Assembly: GCA_016716765.1 (NCBI GenBank)
Contig: JADJVA010000001.1
Location: forward strand, 62,001 to 126,000
Source: Bdellovibrionales bacterium
GTDB taxonomy: Bacteria; Bdellovibrionota; Bdellovibrionia; Bdellovibrionales; UBA1609
Length of the DNA stretch: 64,000 nucleotides
Reading direction: 5' to 3'
A program made the position numbers and the translations under genes. Of this stretch, positions 25,407 to 33,786 are shown one piece after another; the stretch's first letter is position 1; every line of letters begins with the position of its first letter. The notes beneath the pieces are model-generated. The model did no database searches, had not been told where the DNA came from, and saw only the letters and a program-made list of their open reading frames with translations.

Positions 25407-26042
25407 TTATGGCGCCGGATCTGTCCAATACTCTCGAACCCCGGCAAATGTTCTGCGATGAATTGAACATGGTCCAAGTCGCGCAATGGATTCTCTGTGG
25501 GCGGCCGTTGCATAACCTTTATGATCCTCAAACCCATACCCCGGGTATTGTGAGGCAAATTCAACGAGGAGGCGATCCCTTGCTACTTTGGCAAATATCG
25601 AAGCGGCCCCCACAGGCTCTGCCCTCGAATCTCCTTTAACCAAAGTTGTTTGCCTAAACTTGTATCTCTTGTCTGACTCAAGTCCTGGTATCAGCTGATT
25701 CCCATCGATCAAAAGATGAGCCTCTGATATACCCATCTTTTCAGCGAGATCTATTACTGCCCTCTTCATAGCCAGCAAAGATGCCTGTAAGATATTGATC
25801 TGACTTATTTCATCGACACTAGCAAAACCAAGACCTACAAAATGATCCTGATAAATCTGCTTCGCATACTGCTCACGCCGAGAAGCGGACAGCTTCTTGG
25901 AATCTGTATAATGTCGCCAGGGATTGGCCTGATTGATAACGACAGCTCCCGCACAGACGGGACCTGCCAGACAACCTCTCCCCACTTCATCGACCCCAAC
26001 TAACGGAAGACTGGGATCAAGCTTACACCAGTCAAATTTCAT
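25407..26042 (-). CDS. rnhB: Ribonuclease HII
   Basis: RNase HII cuts RNA in RNA-DNA hybrids and starts removal of single ribonucleotides misincorporated into DNA. At 211 residues it is of normal length. Catalytic carboxylates are visible in VGVDEVGRGCLAGPV (Asp, Glu), LLIDGN and KGDSRAEPVGAASIFAKVARD (conserved Lys-Gly-Asp and A-A-S-I-x-A-K-V-x-R-D). The start overlaps the rplS stop by four bases (ATGA), indicating coupling. Identification is secure. Confidence 0.96.
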   Translation of the reverse strand: MKFDWCKLDPSLPLVGVDEVGRGCLAGPVCAGAVVINQANPWRHYTDSKKLSASRREQYAKQIYQDHFVGLGFASVDEISQINILQASLLAMKRAVIDLAEKMGISEAHLLIDGNQLIPGLESDKRYKFRQTTLVKGDSRAEPVGAASIFAKVARDRLLVEFASQYPGYGFEDHKGYATAAHRESIARLGPCSIHRRTFAGVREYWTDPAP

Positions 26043-26446
26043 TTATCGATAGATTTAGCCTTCGAGGTTTTACCGGCAGCCTTGGCTGAATCTTGTTCAG
26101 AAATCGCCTCGGATGTCAGACGAGCGGCACGGCCTTTCAGTGTTCGAAGATAAAAGAGACGTGAACGCCGCACCTTGCCACGACTCACCAATTCTACCTT
26201 TTCGATCGCCGGACTGAGAAATGGGAATGTTCTTTCAACTCCTACTCCTGCCGAGATCTTGCGAACTGTAAATGCCCGCCCAGCACCACTGCCCTGGATT
26301 TTGAGTACGACTCCAGTGTAAATCTGGACTCTCTCTTTTTCTCCCTCTTTCACTCGAACGTGCACATTCAAGGTATCACCAGGCGTAAAGCGAGGTAAGT
26401 CCTTCGTTTTTGCCCGACCTACAGTTACTTGTTGTACGATATCCAT
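26039..26446 (-). CDS. rplS: Ribosomal protein L19 (bL19)
   Basis: Large-subunit protein at the 30S-50S interface. The canonical core is clear: FTPGDTLNVHVRVKEGEKERVQIYTGVVL, then GAGRAFTVRKISAGVGVERTFPFLSP and GKVRRSRLFYLR. The 135-residue length exceeds the usual 115 or so because of a Lys/Ala/Ser-rich C-terminal tail (after about residue 115). A GGAGTGA ribosome site precedes the ATG. It is transcribed with the trmD/rimM block and is coupled to rnhB downstream. Confidence 0.97.
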   Translation of the reverse strand: MDIVQQVTVGRAKTKDLPRFTPGDTLNVHVRVKEGEKERVQIYTGVVLKIQGSGAGRAFTVRKISAGVGVERTFPFLSPAIEKVELVSRGKVRRSRLFYLRTLKGRAARLTSEAISEQDSAKAAGKTSKAKSIDK

Positions 26447-26480
26447 ACGCTCACTCCACGATTTTTAAGAAGGGCCAGGA

Positions 26481-27098
26481 CTACCATGTCGCCAGAAGCC
26501 GGTCAAGACAGATACTTACCGCCGAACGGACTGATAAATGGCGAAATTGGTCCAATGAAGGCCCTCGAATAGGCTCTAAAAGTCGATCGCACCTCTCGAG
26601 GAGGTCTTCTGTCAGCCCGTAGCCCGTGCCAAACAGAAGTAAGTAAGGGACTCCGGGACGAGACATCATTTCCTCCCGTAACTCGCGAAAACTAACTCGA
26701 GCCACCCCTGGATAATCGCGGGCCGCTGTTGCGACGACAATTGGCGGCTCAGAAAACCCTGCTATCAAGTCTTCTAAAGTCTCGCACAACTCGACTCGCT
26801 CTAGAGCGCGCCCCCGACTGGCATTGAATCTCGATCCGTATCCGACCCTCCAGTGATTCAAAATCCGGCTCACAAACATGAGCTGTTCCCGCTGCCGGTG
26901 AACAATAAAATACTTGTTAACACCATAGGTGCAAGACACGCGGGCGATGTCATGAATATCGAAATTGGTTACACTGGTCGCAATGACCTTTCCCGTTTTG
27001 TCTCTCACAGGCCAGTGAATTAAAGCCACCGACACATCGATCTGCTGCTCATGCGGAACCCCGCTCTCCATTCTTACTTTCTCCCACTCATGAGGCAT
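26481..27098 (-). CDS. SPOUT-type RNA methyltransferase (TrmD-associated)
   Basis: A 205-residue protein of the SAM-dependent RNA methyltransferase group (Methyltrn_RNA_4 type) often found beside trmD in delta-proteobacteria. Visible family features are VSVALIHWPVRDKTGKVIATSVTNFDIHDIARVSCTYGV at the N-terminus and the SPOUT knot segment YLLLFGTGYGLTEDLLERCDRLLEPIRG. The last contains the SAM-binding G-T-G-x-G loop. The substrate RNA and position are not known. GAGAGG lies 5 nt before the ATG. It sits between trmD and rplS in the same operon, 34 bp after trmD. Confidence 0.85.
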   Translation of the reverse strand: MPHEWEKVRMESGVPHEQQIDVSVALIHWPVRDKTGKVIATSVTNFDIHDIARVSCTYGVNKYFIVHRQREQLMFVSRILNHWRVGYGSRFNASRGRALERVELCETLEDLIAGFSEPPIVVATAARDYPGVARVSFRELREEMMSRPGVPYLLLFGTGYGLTEDLLERCDRLLEPIRGPSLDQFRHLSVRSAVSICLDRLLATW

Positions 27099-27132
27099 AA
27101 ATACCTCTCATAAATTATTTGATCTGTGCCGT

Positions 27133-27951
27133 CTAACTCATTAAAGAATCTGTCTTATTTTCAGCAATTTGCCTCACCGTGTTCGCCGCAAGGCCAAGTG
27201 ATTTGAGCTCTCTTTCCGGTAGAGCACACAAACGTCGTGCGGCCTCCACCACGCTCATCTCCAACACACCCAGTTGCTTTAATAAATCAGGCCGCAATAT
27301 TTTTGTCCGCACCAAAGAAACATCCTGGCGAAAGGCCTCCATGCGCACATGGTGCCCTGAAAGCAGAATTTCCGGAACTGGAAGATCCATGAATACCCGT
27401 GGTCGAGTCAAGAGCGGACATTCAAGAAGCCCTTCAGCAAAAGTCTCCAAATGAGTACTGAGCGGATTGCCCAAAACCTCCGGCAATAAACGAACAACAG
27501 AATCCATGATGACCAAAGAGCCAAGTTCTCCGCCACTCAAGATGTAGTCCCCAATAGATATTTCTTCATCAACAAAGGATTCAATAAATCTCTGATCGAT
27601 TCCCCCGTATCGCCCACAGACGAGAGTCACCGGCCCCTGATCGTCAGCCCATTCCCTCGCCAACCGATCGCTCCAAGGCCTCCCTTGAGGAGAAAGGAAG
27701 ACCACCTTTCCCTTTCCTTCGCCCAGACTCGCTAGCGCTTGCGAAAATGGCTCCGCAAGAAAGACCATGCCATCACCCCCGCCATAGGGTCGATCATCAA
27801 CCGTTTTGTGGAGATCAAAGGTGAAGTCGCGAGGGTTCACCAAATTTAACTGGGCCTTGCCATTTTTAAAGGCCTGACCGACCAGACCTTCCTGAAGAGA
27901 TTGGCTGATCATGTTGGGAAAAATAGTCAATATATTGAATATCTTAGACAT
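27133..27951 (-). CDS. trmD: tRNA (guanine-37-N1)-methyltransferase
   Basis: TrmD makes m1G37 in tRNAs that read CNN and some other codons, preventing +1 frameshifting. The 272-residue product shows the standard SPOUT features: FNILTIFPNMI at the N-terminus, DDRPYGGGDGMVFLAEPF (substrate loop), LVCGRYGGIDQRFIE and ISIGDYILSGGEL (SAM knot). The C-terminal region contains PLLTRPRVF, the usual TrmD helical-domain sequence. It lies 11 bp after rimM in the classic rimM-trmD order. Confidence 0.97.
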   Translation of the reverse strand: MSKIFNILTIFPNMISQSLQEGLVGQAFKNGKAQLNLVNPRDFTFDLHKTVDDRPYGGGDGMVFLAEPFSQALASLGEGKGKVVFLSPQGRPWSDRLAREWADDQGPVTLVCGRYGGIDQRFIESFVDEEISIGDYILSGGELGSLVIMDSVVRLLPEVLGNPLSTHLETFAEGLLECPLLTRPRVFMDLPVPEILLSGHHVRMEAFRQDVSLVRTKILRPDLLKQLGVLEMSVVEAARRLCALPERELKSLGLAANTVRQIAENKTDSLMS

Positions 27952-27962
27952 GATTTCTCATC

Positions 27963-28538
27963 TCAATCCTCGGTCAATCCAGGAGGAAGAATCATGACGA
28001 TTTCCGATTTTTCAAAGTGGATTTTGCTAACAAATTCAGGAATCAATGGAATTAAAATTTCCCGTTCGTCATCGCCCTTCTTAGCCCTAACAACCAGAAG
28101 ATCCTGAACTCCATTGCTTGAAAATCCGACAATCTGACCAAGCTCTGTCCCATCGGCAAAAAGCACTTTAAAGCCTTCGATTTCTGACAGAAAAATTGAG
28201 TCGCCAGGCTTAGAAATCAAAAACTCCTCTGGGACATACAATTCACAGCCCTTCAGCGCCTCAGCCTCGTTGCGATTTTGAATTTGCGGGGAACTCGCAA
28301 TAAATCCATTCTTATGAAGACGCGCCGATCTAAGATCAAGAGTCATCCAACCGTCTCCCTCTGATCGAATCCCATGAATAGTCAGCTCTTTCAATTGATC
28401 AAGCCAAGGAGCCTCACCAGAAAATACAATAAAAAAAATCTCACCACGAATACCGTGTGCGTCCTTCACCTTTCCTATTTTTCTCAACCCCTTTTGTCTG
28501 GCCTGAGAATCAATTTCTTGCTGGCTCGAAGAAGGCAT
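27963..28538 (-). CDS. rimM: 16S rRNA processing protein RimM
   Basis: RimM assists maturation of the 30S head. The 191-residue protein has the N-terminal barrel signature LRKIGKVKDAHGIRGEIFFIVFSG and the PRC-barrel C-terminal region with VQDLLVVRAKKGDDEREILIPLIPEFVSKI. The first 17 residues are a short charged extension. An AAGGGAGA ribosome site directly precedes the ATG. It starts about 60 bp after a strong terminator hairpin, so expression may need its own promoter or antitermination. Confidence 0.95.
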   Translation of the reverse strand: MPSSSQQEIDSQARQKGLRKIGKVKDAHGIRGEIFFIVFSGEAPWLDQLKELTIHGIRSEGDGWMTLDLRSARLHKNGFIASSPQIQNRNEAEALKGCELYVPEEFLISKPGDSIFLSEIEGFKVLFADGTELGQIVGFSSNGVQDLLVVRAKKGDDEREILIPLIPEFVSKIHFEKSEIVMILPPGLTED

Positions 28539-28598
28539 AGTCTCCCTTAATATGAGTATCTCCTAATACAGATCTCCACTTTTTTTTTCGCCAGAGCG

Positions 28599-28630
28599 AA
28601 AAAAAAAGGGCTGTGGTTGACCACAGCCCT
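28599..28630 (-). terminator. Strong terminator between khpA and rimM
   Basis: On the minus strand AGGGCTGTGGT and ACCACAGCCCT (28607-28630) form a perfect 11-bp stem with a 2-nt loop, immediately followed by nine T residues. A second short palindrome (CGC-CAGA-GCG flanked by T and A tracts) overlaps just downstream. It lies 25 bp past the khpA stop, inside what is often one operon. Confidence 0.88.
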
Positions 28631-28655
28631 ATCAAAAACCACTATTTCGAAATTC

Positions 28656-28901
28656 CTATTCAACAATCTCCAAAACACTTCGCTTCTGAAGCTTGGTGCT
28701 CGCGGCATTAAGAATTGTCCGCATGGACCGAGCTGTCCGTCCCTGCTTACCAATCACCTTGCCAAGGTCTTCCTTCGCAACTTTGAGCTCAACGACTGTC
28801 GTTTGCTCCCCAACAATTTCATTCACTTCAACATCATCTGGCTTGTCAACTAGGCTCTTCGCCATAAACTCGACAAGATCTCTTAGACTCGAATGGTCCA
28901 T
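28656..28901 (-). CDS. khpA: KH-domain RNA-binding protein KhpA
   Basis: An 81-residue type II KH-domain protein. The KH signature is V-A-K-E-D-L-G-K-V-I-G-K-Q-G-R-T-A-R-S-M-R, with the G-x-x-G loop as GKQG. KhpA proteins bind RNA, often with KhpB/Jag, and influence cell division or envelope genes in Gram-positives. The gene follows rpsP as usual. GAGGTGA lies before the ATG. The terminator just downstream makes it the last gene of the ffh-rpsP-khpA segment. Confidence 0.93.
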   Translation of the reverse strand: MDHSSLRDLVEFMAKSLVDKPDDVEVNEIVGEQTTVVELKVAKEDLGKVIGKQGRTARSMRTILNAASTKLQKRSVLEIVE

Positions 28902-28979
28902 CCAATCACCTCACTGCTTCAAGATCAGAGTCATTACCCACTTTCGACAGTTTAGCCGAGGGTGTGATAAAACGTAATA

Positions 28980-29237
28980 TTAATTTTTAATTTGGCTAGC
29001 TTGAGCCTTTTTAATCAGACTCTTGACCCTCAACGTAGGTTGAGCGCCCTTGGCAACCCATGCCTGTACCTTACTCAGGTCCAGTTCCAAGCCCTTTTCG
29101 GCACCCGATGGGTTTGGATTATAGCTACCTAAAACCTCAACAAAGCGCCCTCCCTTTGATCGTCGCTGATCAGCAACGGTAATACGGTATTTAGGGGCTC
29201 TTTTTGCTCCAACTCGATTCAATCGAATCACTACCAT
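28980..29237 (-). CDS. rpsP: Ribosomal protein S16 (bS16)
   Basis: Small-subunit assembly protein of 85 residues. The start MVVIRLNRVGAKRAPKYRITVADQRRSKGGRFVEVLGSYNP is the canonical bS16 N-terminus with only minor changes. AAGGAGTGA precedes the ATG. It is 139 bp downstream of ffh and upstream of khpA in a conserved order. Confidence 0.97.
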   Translation of the reverse strand: MVVIRLNRVGAKRAPKYRITVADQRRSKGGRFVEVLGSYNPNPSGAEKGLELDLSKVQAWVAKGAQPTLRVKSLIKKAQASQIKN

Positions 29238-29376
29238 TTAAACTCACTCCTTCTCACAGTTTTCAAATCCATCTGCAATCTAAGTCCTAGACGTCTACTA
29301 TTTTTGCATCTCTTGCGCAAGGGCAAAGACTGAAAAGAGCGGGGAAGACCAATAGCCCGCGATTCCTCGGTTAAAT

Positions 29377-30723
29377 TCAAAATGGAAAGCCCATTCCCTT
29401 GCCTCCGAGGCCTCCACGACCAAGCCCCATTTTCATCATTTGAGACATCATTTTCTGGGCCCCTTCGAACTGCTTCACGAACTTGTTGACGTCAGAGACC
29501 TCAGTTCCCGACCCCCTCGCAATTCTCAATCTCCTTGATCCGTTCAGTATACGATGATTGTCGCGCTCCGCCGGAGTCATAGAACGAATGATAGCTTCAA
29601 TTTTTTTCATTTCCTTGTCGGGAGGAGTCATATCCTTCATTTTTTTCATCATTTGTCCCATCCCAGGGATCATTTTCATGAGACCCTCCATGGACCCCAT
29701 TTTTTTCAACATTTGAATCTGCTGCAAAAAATCATTCATCGTAAATTTATTCGAAGCCATTTTCTTTGCAGATTCCATGGCCGTTTTTTCATCGATCACA
29801 TCTTGAGCTTTTTCAACCAAAGACAGGACATCACCCATGTCAAGTATTCGGCTAGCCAGACGATCGGGATGGAAAATCTCCAGTCCCGACACTTTTTCTC
29901 CAACGCCTAGAAACTTGATAGGAACGCCCGTTGCCTGTCGGATGCTGAGCGCAGCCCCGCCTCTGGCATCTCCATCCACTTTCGTTAGAACGAGACCCGA
30001 GATTCCCAATCGCTGCTGAAAACCCTCGGCCACGTTGACGGATTGTTGGCCCAACATCGCATCGGCCACAAGCAATATCTCCTTGGGCTCCCATATGCCT
30101 TTTAGCCTCTCCAACTCACTCATCAGTGCATCATCAATCTGGAGACGACCCGCTGTATCGACAATGACCACATCAATCATCTCGTCCCGCGCCCAGGATT
30201 TGGACTCCGAAAGAATGACCTCAGGCTTCATGTTCTCTTGAGAAGGAAAAACAGGAATATTATTCTGCTTTCCCAGAGTCTTTAACTGCTCAATGGCCGC
30301 AGGCCGATATATGTCTGCTGGAACCATACCTGGTTTTTTACCAAACTTCTGACGCACGTGGAGGGCTAGTTTTGCGGCCGTGGTGGTCTTCCCTGCTCCT
30401 TGAAGTCCCACGAGAAAGATCACAGCGGGAGTGCCACGAATATCCAGATCAACGACTTCTTCTCCCAGTACATGAATTAGCTCATCATGCACAATCTTAA
30501 CGAATTGCTGGCCCGCCGAAAGACTGGTCAAGACGTTCTGTCCCAATGCCTTTTCTTTTACCCGATCAATAAAACTCTTCACCACTTTGAAATTCACGTC
30601 TGCCTCCAGCAGACTCATTCGGATTTCCTTTACCGTGTCCTCAATGTTTCGCTCCGTAATTCGACCCTGACCACGAATTTTTTTCAGGCTGCCTAAGAGC
30701 TTATCCGACAAGTTATCAAACAT
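29377..30723 (-). CDS. ffh: Signal recognition particle protein Ffh
   Basis: Ffh is the SRP54 GTPase that, with 4.5S RNA, binds signal sequences and delivers ribosomes to FtsY. The 448-residue protein has the N domain (MFDNLSDKLLGSLKKIRG), the G domain with P-loop GLQGAGKTTTAAKLA, DIYRPAAIEQLK, DTAGRL and TKVDGDARGGAALS, and the Met-rich M domain from about 330 with KKMGSMEGLMKMIPGMGQMM. It heads the translation cluster; no SRP RNA is seen in this window. Confidence 0.97.
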   Translation of the reverse strand: MFDNLSDKLLGSLKKIRGQGRITERNIEDTVKEIRMSLLEADVNFKVVKSFIDRVKEKALGQNVLTSLSAGQQFVKIVHDELIHVLGEEVVDLDIRGTPAVIFLVGLQGAGKTTTAAKLALHVRQKFGKKPGMVPADIYRPAAIEQLKTLGKQNNIPVFPSQENMKPEVILSESKSWARDEMIDVVIVDTAGRLQIDDALMSELERLKGIWEPKEILLVADAMLGQQSVNVAEGFQQRLGISGLVLTKVDGDARGGAALSIRQATGVPIKFLGVGEKVSGLEIFHPDRLASRILDMGDVLSLVEKAQDVIDEKTAMESAKKMASNKFTMNDFLQQIQMLKKMGSMEGLMKMIPGMGQMMKKMKDMTPPDKEMKKIEAIIRSMTPAERDNHRILNGSRRLRIARGSGTEVSDVNKFVKQFEGAQKMMSQMMKMGLGRGGLGGKGMGFPF

Positions 30724-30817
30724 GGCTTTCCCATCTGCCTCTAAAAAAGGCGATACTCAGTTCCCCAGTCATCTTTTCTTTACAAGCTTTTCGCTCTTTT
30801 ATCTTTAGTTTTTTATT

Positions 30818-31618
30818 CTACCAACGAATAAATGAACCCCGATGCAAACTTATGACGGCAATAACATAAGTGATCGCAAAGAACCCAAACGCAACCACCG
30901 CTGCCTCGGCGACAGGAACATCCGAAACTCCTAAAATTCCGTGTCTGACTCCGTTAATCAGATACAAAAGTGGGTTGACCCGAGCCACGGCCTGCCACAT
31001 GGAATCAAGATTGTTGATTGAGAAAAAAACTCCGCCCAAATACAGAAGTGGAGTGAGAACAAAACTACTGATAGCGCTCAATTGATCTACGCTTTTCGCC
31101 CAAAAGGCCACAGAAATACCGATATTAGCAAAGATCAAACCTCCCATTGTCAAAAAATAGGTGAGCCAAATAGGATGAACCAAAGGCAGCCACTCTCCTT
31201 TGCTGCTCAAAAAAAATAACTGTCCCACTGCAAAGGTAATAGCTCCCACCATAAACCCGCGGACCAATCCGCCAAGTCCCATAGCCCAGATAATCTGTTG
31301 ATAACTCAAGGGAGAAACCCGAAAGTCCTCTAACTCTCCTCCGAATTTAGCAATCACAATAGAACTTGAGGTATTCTGAAAAGCATTGTTCAGACAGCTC
31401 ATCATGACCAAGCCTGGAATCAAGAAAGCCAGATAACTCACCCCTCCCGAAACGGATAGTCTCCCTCCTAAACTCACTCCAAAAATGAGCAAATAAAGAG
31501 CCGAATTAATCATTGGATTAATCACCGTCTGCACAAGGACTTTGAGAAAGCGCCGAATTTCACGATAAAGGAGCACAAAGAATGGAGTCCACAATAACTC
31601 CTGAGAAGATTTTATCAT
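30818..31618 (-). CDS. ABC-2 type exporter permease
   Basis: A 266-residue integral membrane protein with six predicted helices and the ABC-2 signature FFSINNLDSMWQAVARVNPLLYLINGVRHGILG near the C-terminus. YLAFLIPGLVMMSCLNNAF is also typical. The family exports polysaccharides, lipids, antibiotics or Nod-factor-like oligosaccharides; the substrate cannot be read from sequence. Its start overlaps the ATPase stop by four bases (ATGA), so the two are coupled partners. Confidence 0.9.
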   Translation of the reverse strand: MIKSSQELLWTPFFVLLYREIRRFLKVLVQTVINPMINSALYLLIFGVSLGGRLSVSGGVSYLAFLIPGLVMMSCLNNAFQNTSSSIVIAKFGGELEDFRVSPLSYQQIIWAMGLGGLVRGFMVGAITFAVGQLFFLSSKGEWLPLVHPIWLTYFLTMGGLIFANIGISVAFWAKSVDQLSAISSFVLTPLLYLGGVFFSINNLDSMWQAVARVNPLLYLINGVRHGILGVSDVPVAEAAVVAFGFFAITYVIAVISLHRGSFIRW

Positions 31619-32529
31619 TGTCGACCTCCAACTATGCTCCGGAAGGCATCTTCAAGAGAACCCTCCTCTATTTTGATATCCTCAACTAAATTCAAATCAA
31701 GACCTGATTCACGCAAAAGCTGTCCAATTCCCATTGGAGCCGGTACCTTGAATTCAATGCGATTTCCTTCTTGCTTCACCAGATAGTGACTTTGAACCTT
31801 AAATACCGACTTAGCATCGCCTTGCTCTTTAATATCGATTGTTACTTGACGGTGAGTTAAATCAGCGATGAGTGTTTTTGTCTCTCCCAATTTTTGCAAT
31901 ACGCCATGATGAATCACCCCGATGCGATCGCAAAGCTGCTCCGCCTCTTCTAAATAATGAGTAGTTAAAAGAACTGTCACACCTTCCGATTTTAGATCAC
32001 GAACAAATTCCCATAGCTTTTCCCGCAGTTCGATGTCGACTCCAGCAGTTGGTTCATCCAGTAAAAGTAGCTGTGGGCAATGAACCAAAGCCTTAGCGAT
32101 CAAGAGACGCCTCTTCATTCCGCCAGACAACTGCTTCACCTTCTTATGCCGGTGCTCCCAAAGCCCCAGACGGTCAAGCAGGTAATTTTCTCGTTCCCTG
32201 TTCTTTAACATTCCGTAAAATCCGGAATGAAAAACCATGACCTCCTCAACACTAAAAAAACCATAATTGATGATTTCCTGAGGAACCAAACCCATCCTCA
32301 CCTTTGCTTGACGAGGTTGTTTTGCGACATCATAGCCAAAAACTTCCACCGAGCCCGATGTTGCGGCCTCTAAAGTTACGATAATCGAGATAATCGAAGT
32401 CTTCCCAGCTCCATTGGGCCCAAGCAACCCAAAGACTTCCCCCGATTGAAGTTTAAAATCAACTTCATTGACAGCACACAACTGGCCGTAATTCTTGACT
32501 AAACGATCTATTTTAAGAGGAACCAACAT
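31615..32529 (-). CDS. ABC transporter ATPase (ABC-2/NodI type)
   Basis: A 304-residue ATP-binding subunit. Walker A is GLLGPNGAGKTS, the signature is LSGGMKRRLLIAKAL and Walker B is LLLLDEPTAGVD; H-loop is LLTTHYLEEAEQLCDR. The 70-residue C-terminal extension is the accessory region of NodI/DrrA-like ATPases. It powers the permease encoded immediately downstream. The divergent HD-GYP-like gene begins 140 bp away. Confidence 0.94.
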   Translation of the reverse strand: MLVPLKIDRLVKNYGQLCAVNEVDFKLQSGEVFGLLGPNGAGKTSIISIIVTLEAATSGSVEVFGYDVAKQPRQAKVRMGLVPQEIINYGFFSVEEVMVFHSGFYGMLKNRERENYLLDRLGLWEHRHKKVKQLSGGMKRRLLIAKALVHCPQLLLLDEPTAGVDIELREKLWEFVRDLKSEGVTVLLTTHYLEEAEQLCDRIGVIHHGVLQKLGETKTLIADLTHRQVTIDIKEQGDAKSVFKVQSHYLVKQEGNRIEFKVPAPMGIGQLLRESGLDLNLVEDIKIEEGSLEDAFRSIVGGRQ

Positions 32530-32669
32530 ACTTAACTATCCCCGCAAATGGTCGAGTGTAATCGACGAAAGCTCAAGGCACCAGGAATGCTGCAGATGCT
32601 CCGTTCATTAACTCATTTCTCAGCTCTTTTATTCAAGAAAAACCCAAATATTTCCGAAGCCTTAAACGA

Positions 32670-33647
32670 ATGAGACCAAGTGAAATGATCCCTATTCCAA
32701 TTCGTGAGTTTATCAGTGGATCAACGGTCCCTGTGGACCTTTATGTCAAGATTTCGGACGACAAGTTTATTCTCATCGCAAAACAGGGAACAAAAACCCA
32801 GAAGGACCAACTGAGTTCCTATGAAACCAAAGATGTCGAATACCTTTGGATCGAAAAATCAAGCTACCATAAGCTCACTTCTCAAACAATTCAGCTCGCT
32901 GGCATTATACTGAGCCGAAAGGATTTGGACAGCGGAAAAAAGACACAAATTGTGACGAATGCGGCCACAACAACGTTTCGGCACCTCGAGCACATGGGAC
33001 TTGATCCGGTGGCATTTCAGCAGGCCAAACAGGTCTCTGAGGTCACTGTTCAACTGGTTGAGACCCACAACAGTCTTTCCCTCCTCATGGAAAGCCTCAA
33101 TCAGTGCAGTGACTATTTAGTGAGACACTCCATGGCTGTCGCCGCAATTGCAACTCTGATTGGTCAGGCACACCAATGGCAGAACCGAGCGACCATTGAA
33201 AAACTGGCTCTCGGAGGATTGCTCCACGACATTGGAAAGAAATCCCTCCCCCCAGAAATTCTTTCCAAACCAAAAGCCCACATGTCCTTTGAAGAGCTCC
33301 AACTTTACGAAACACACCCCTTCAAGGGAATGGAGATGGCCACAGGTCTTGGATCTGTCCCCGATGATGTTGTCGCAATGATCTACCAACATCATGAAAA
33401 CTCGATTGGGCAAAGCTTTCCTCAACACCTACGTGATCTCAAAACTCACCCCCTTGCGCGCATTATCGCACTGGCCGACGAGTTTGTTAATCTGACTGTC
33501 GACAATCCCAACTGCCCTGAACCAAAAACGGCTCTCGAAGCATTAAATTATATCGAGCTGGTAAAGGGACAGCCCTACAACAAAGAGGCCTTTCGTTGCC
33601 TAAAGAGAATCGTCACAAGTGACCGCGGAACCTCGGCAGCTAGCTAG
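32670..33647 (+). CDS. HD-GYP-like domain protein
   Basis: A 325-residue soluble protein. Residues 1-110 form an N-terminal domain of the type often placed before HD-GYP domains (PIPIREFISGSTVPVDLYVKIS). The HD domain covers about 130-315: YLVRHSMAVA, then GGLLHDIGKKSLPPEIL (HD at 186-187), ETHPFKGMEMA and IYQHHENSIGQSFP. HD-GYP enzymes hydrolyse cyclic-di-GMP, but the usual H-H-E-x-x-D-G-x-G-Y-P reads HHENSIGQSFP here: the GYP tripeptide is SFP. The metal residues of the HD core are present, so activity is possible, but substrate specificity is uncertain. Confidence 0.88.
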   Translation: MRPSEMIPIPIREFISGSTVPVDLYVKISDDKFILIAKQGTKTQKDQLSSYETKDVEYLWIEKSSYHKLTSQTIQLAGIILSRKDLDSGKKTQIVTNAATTTFRHLEHMGLDPVAFQQAKQVSEVTVQLVETHNSLSLLMESLNQCSDYLVRHSMAVAAIATLIGQAHQWQNRATIEKLALGGLLHDIGKKSLPPEILSKPKAHMSFEELQLYETHPFKGMEMATGLGSVPDDVVAMIYQHHENSIGQSFPQHLRDLKTHPLARIIALADEFVNLTVDNPNCPEPKTALEALNYIELVKGQPYNKEAFRCLKRIVTSDRGTSAAS

Positions 33648-33786
33648 CTAGCGGGCCGGGCCTGTAATTCTATGCTGAAATTATCGGTTATTGATTGACC
33701 AGAAGCTAGAAAACGCCAAAGAATGGGGAACACCTCAGGTAAGCGGTCAATTTTGTTTGATTTTTTTTGGGAGCTCAAAGTAACAA

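Noticed and set aside
33636..33660. AGCTAGCTAGCTAGC run at the HD-GYP stop
   Set aside because: A short tandem GCTA palindrome with no repeat elsewhere in the window; looks like chance low complexity.
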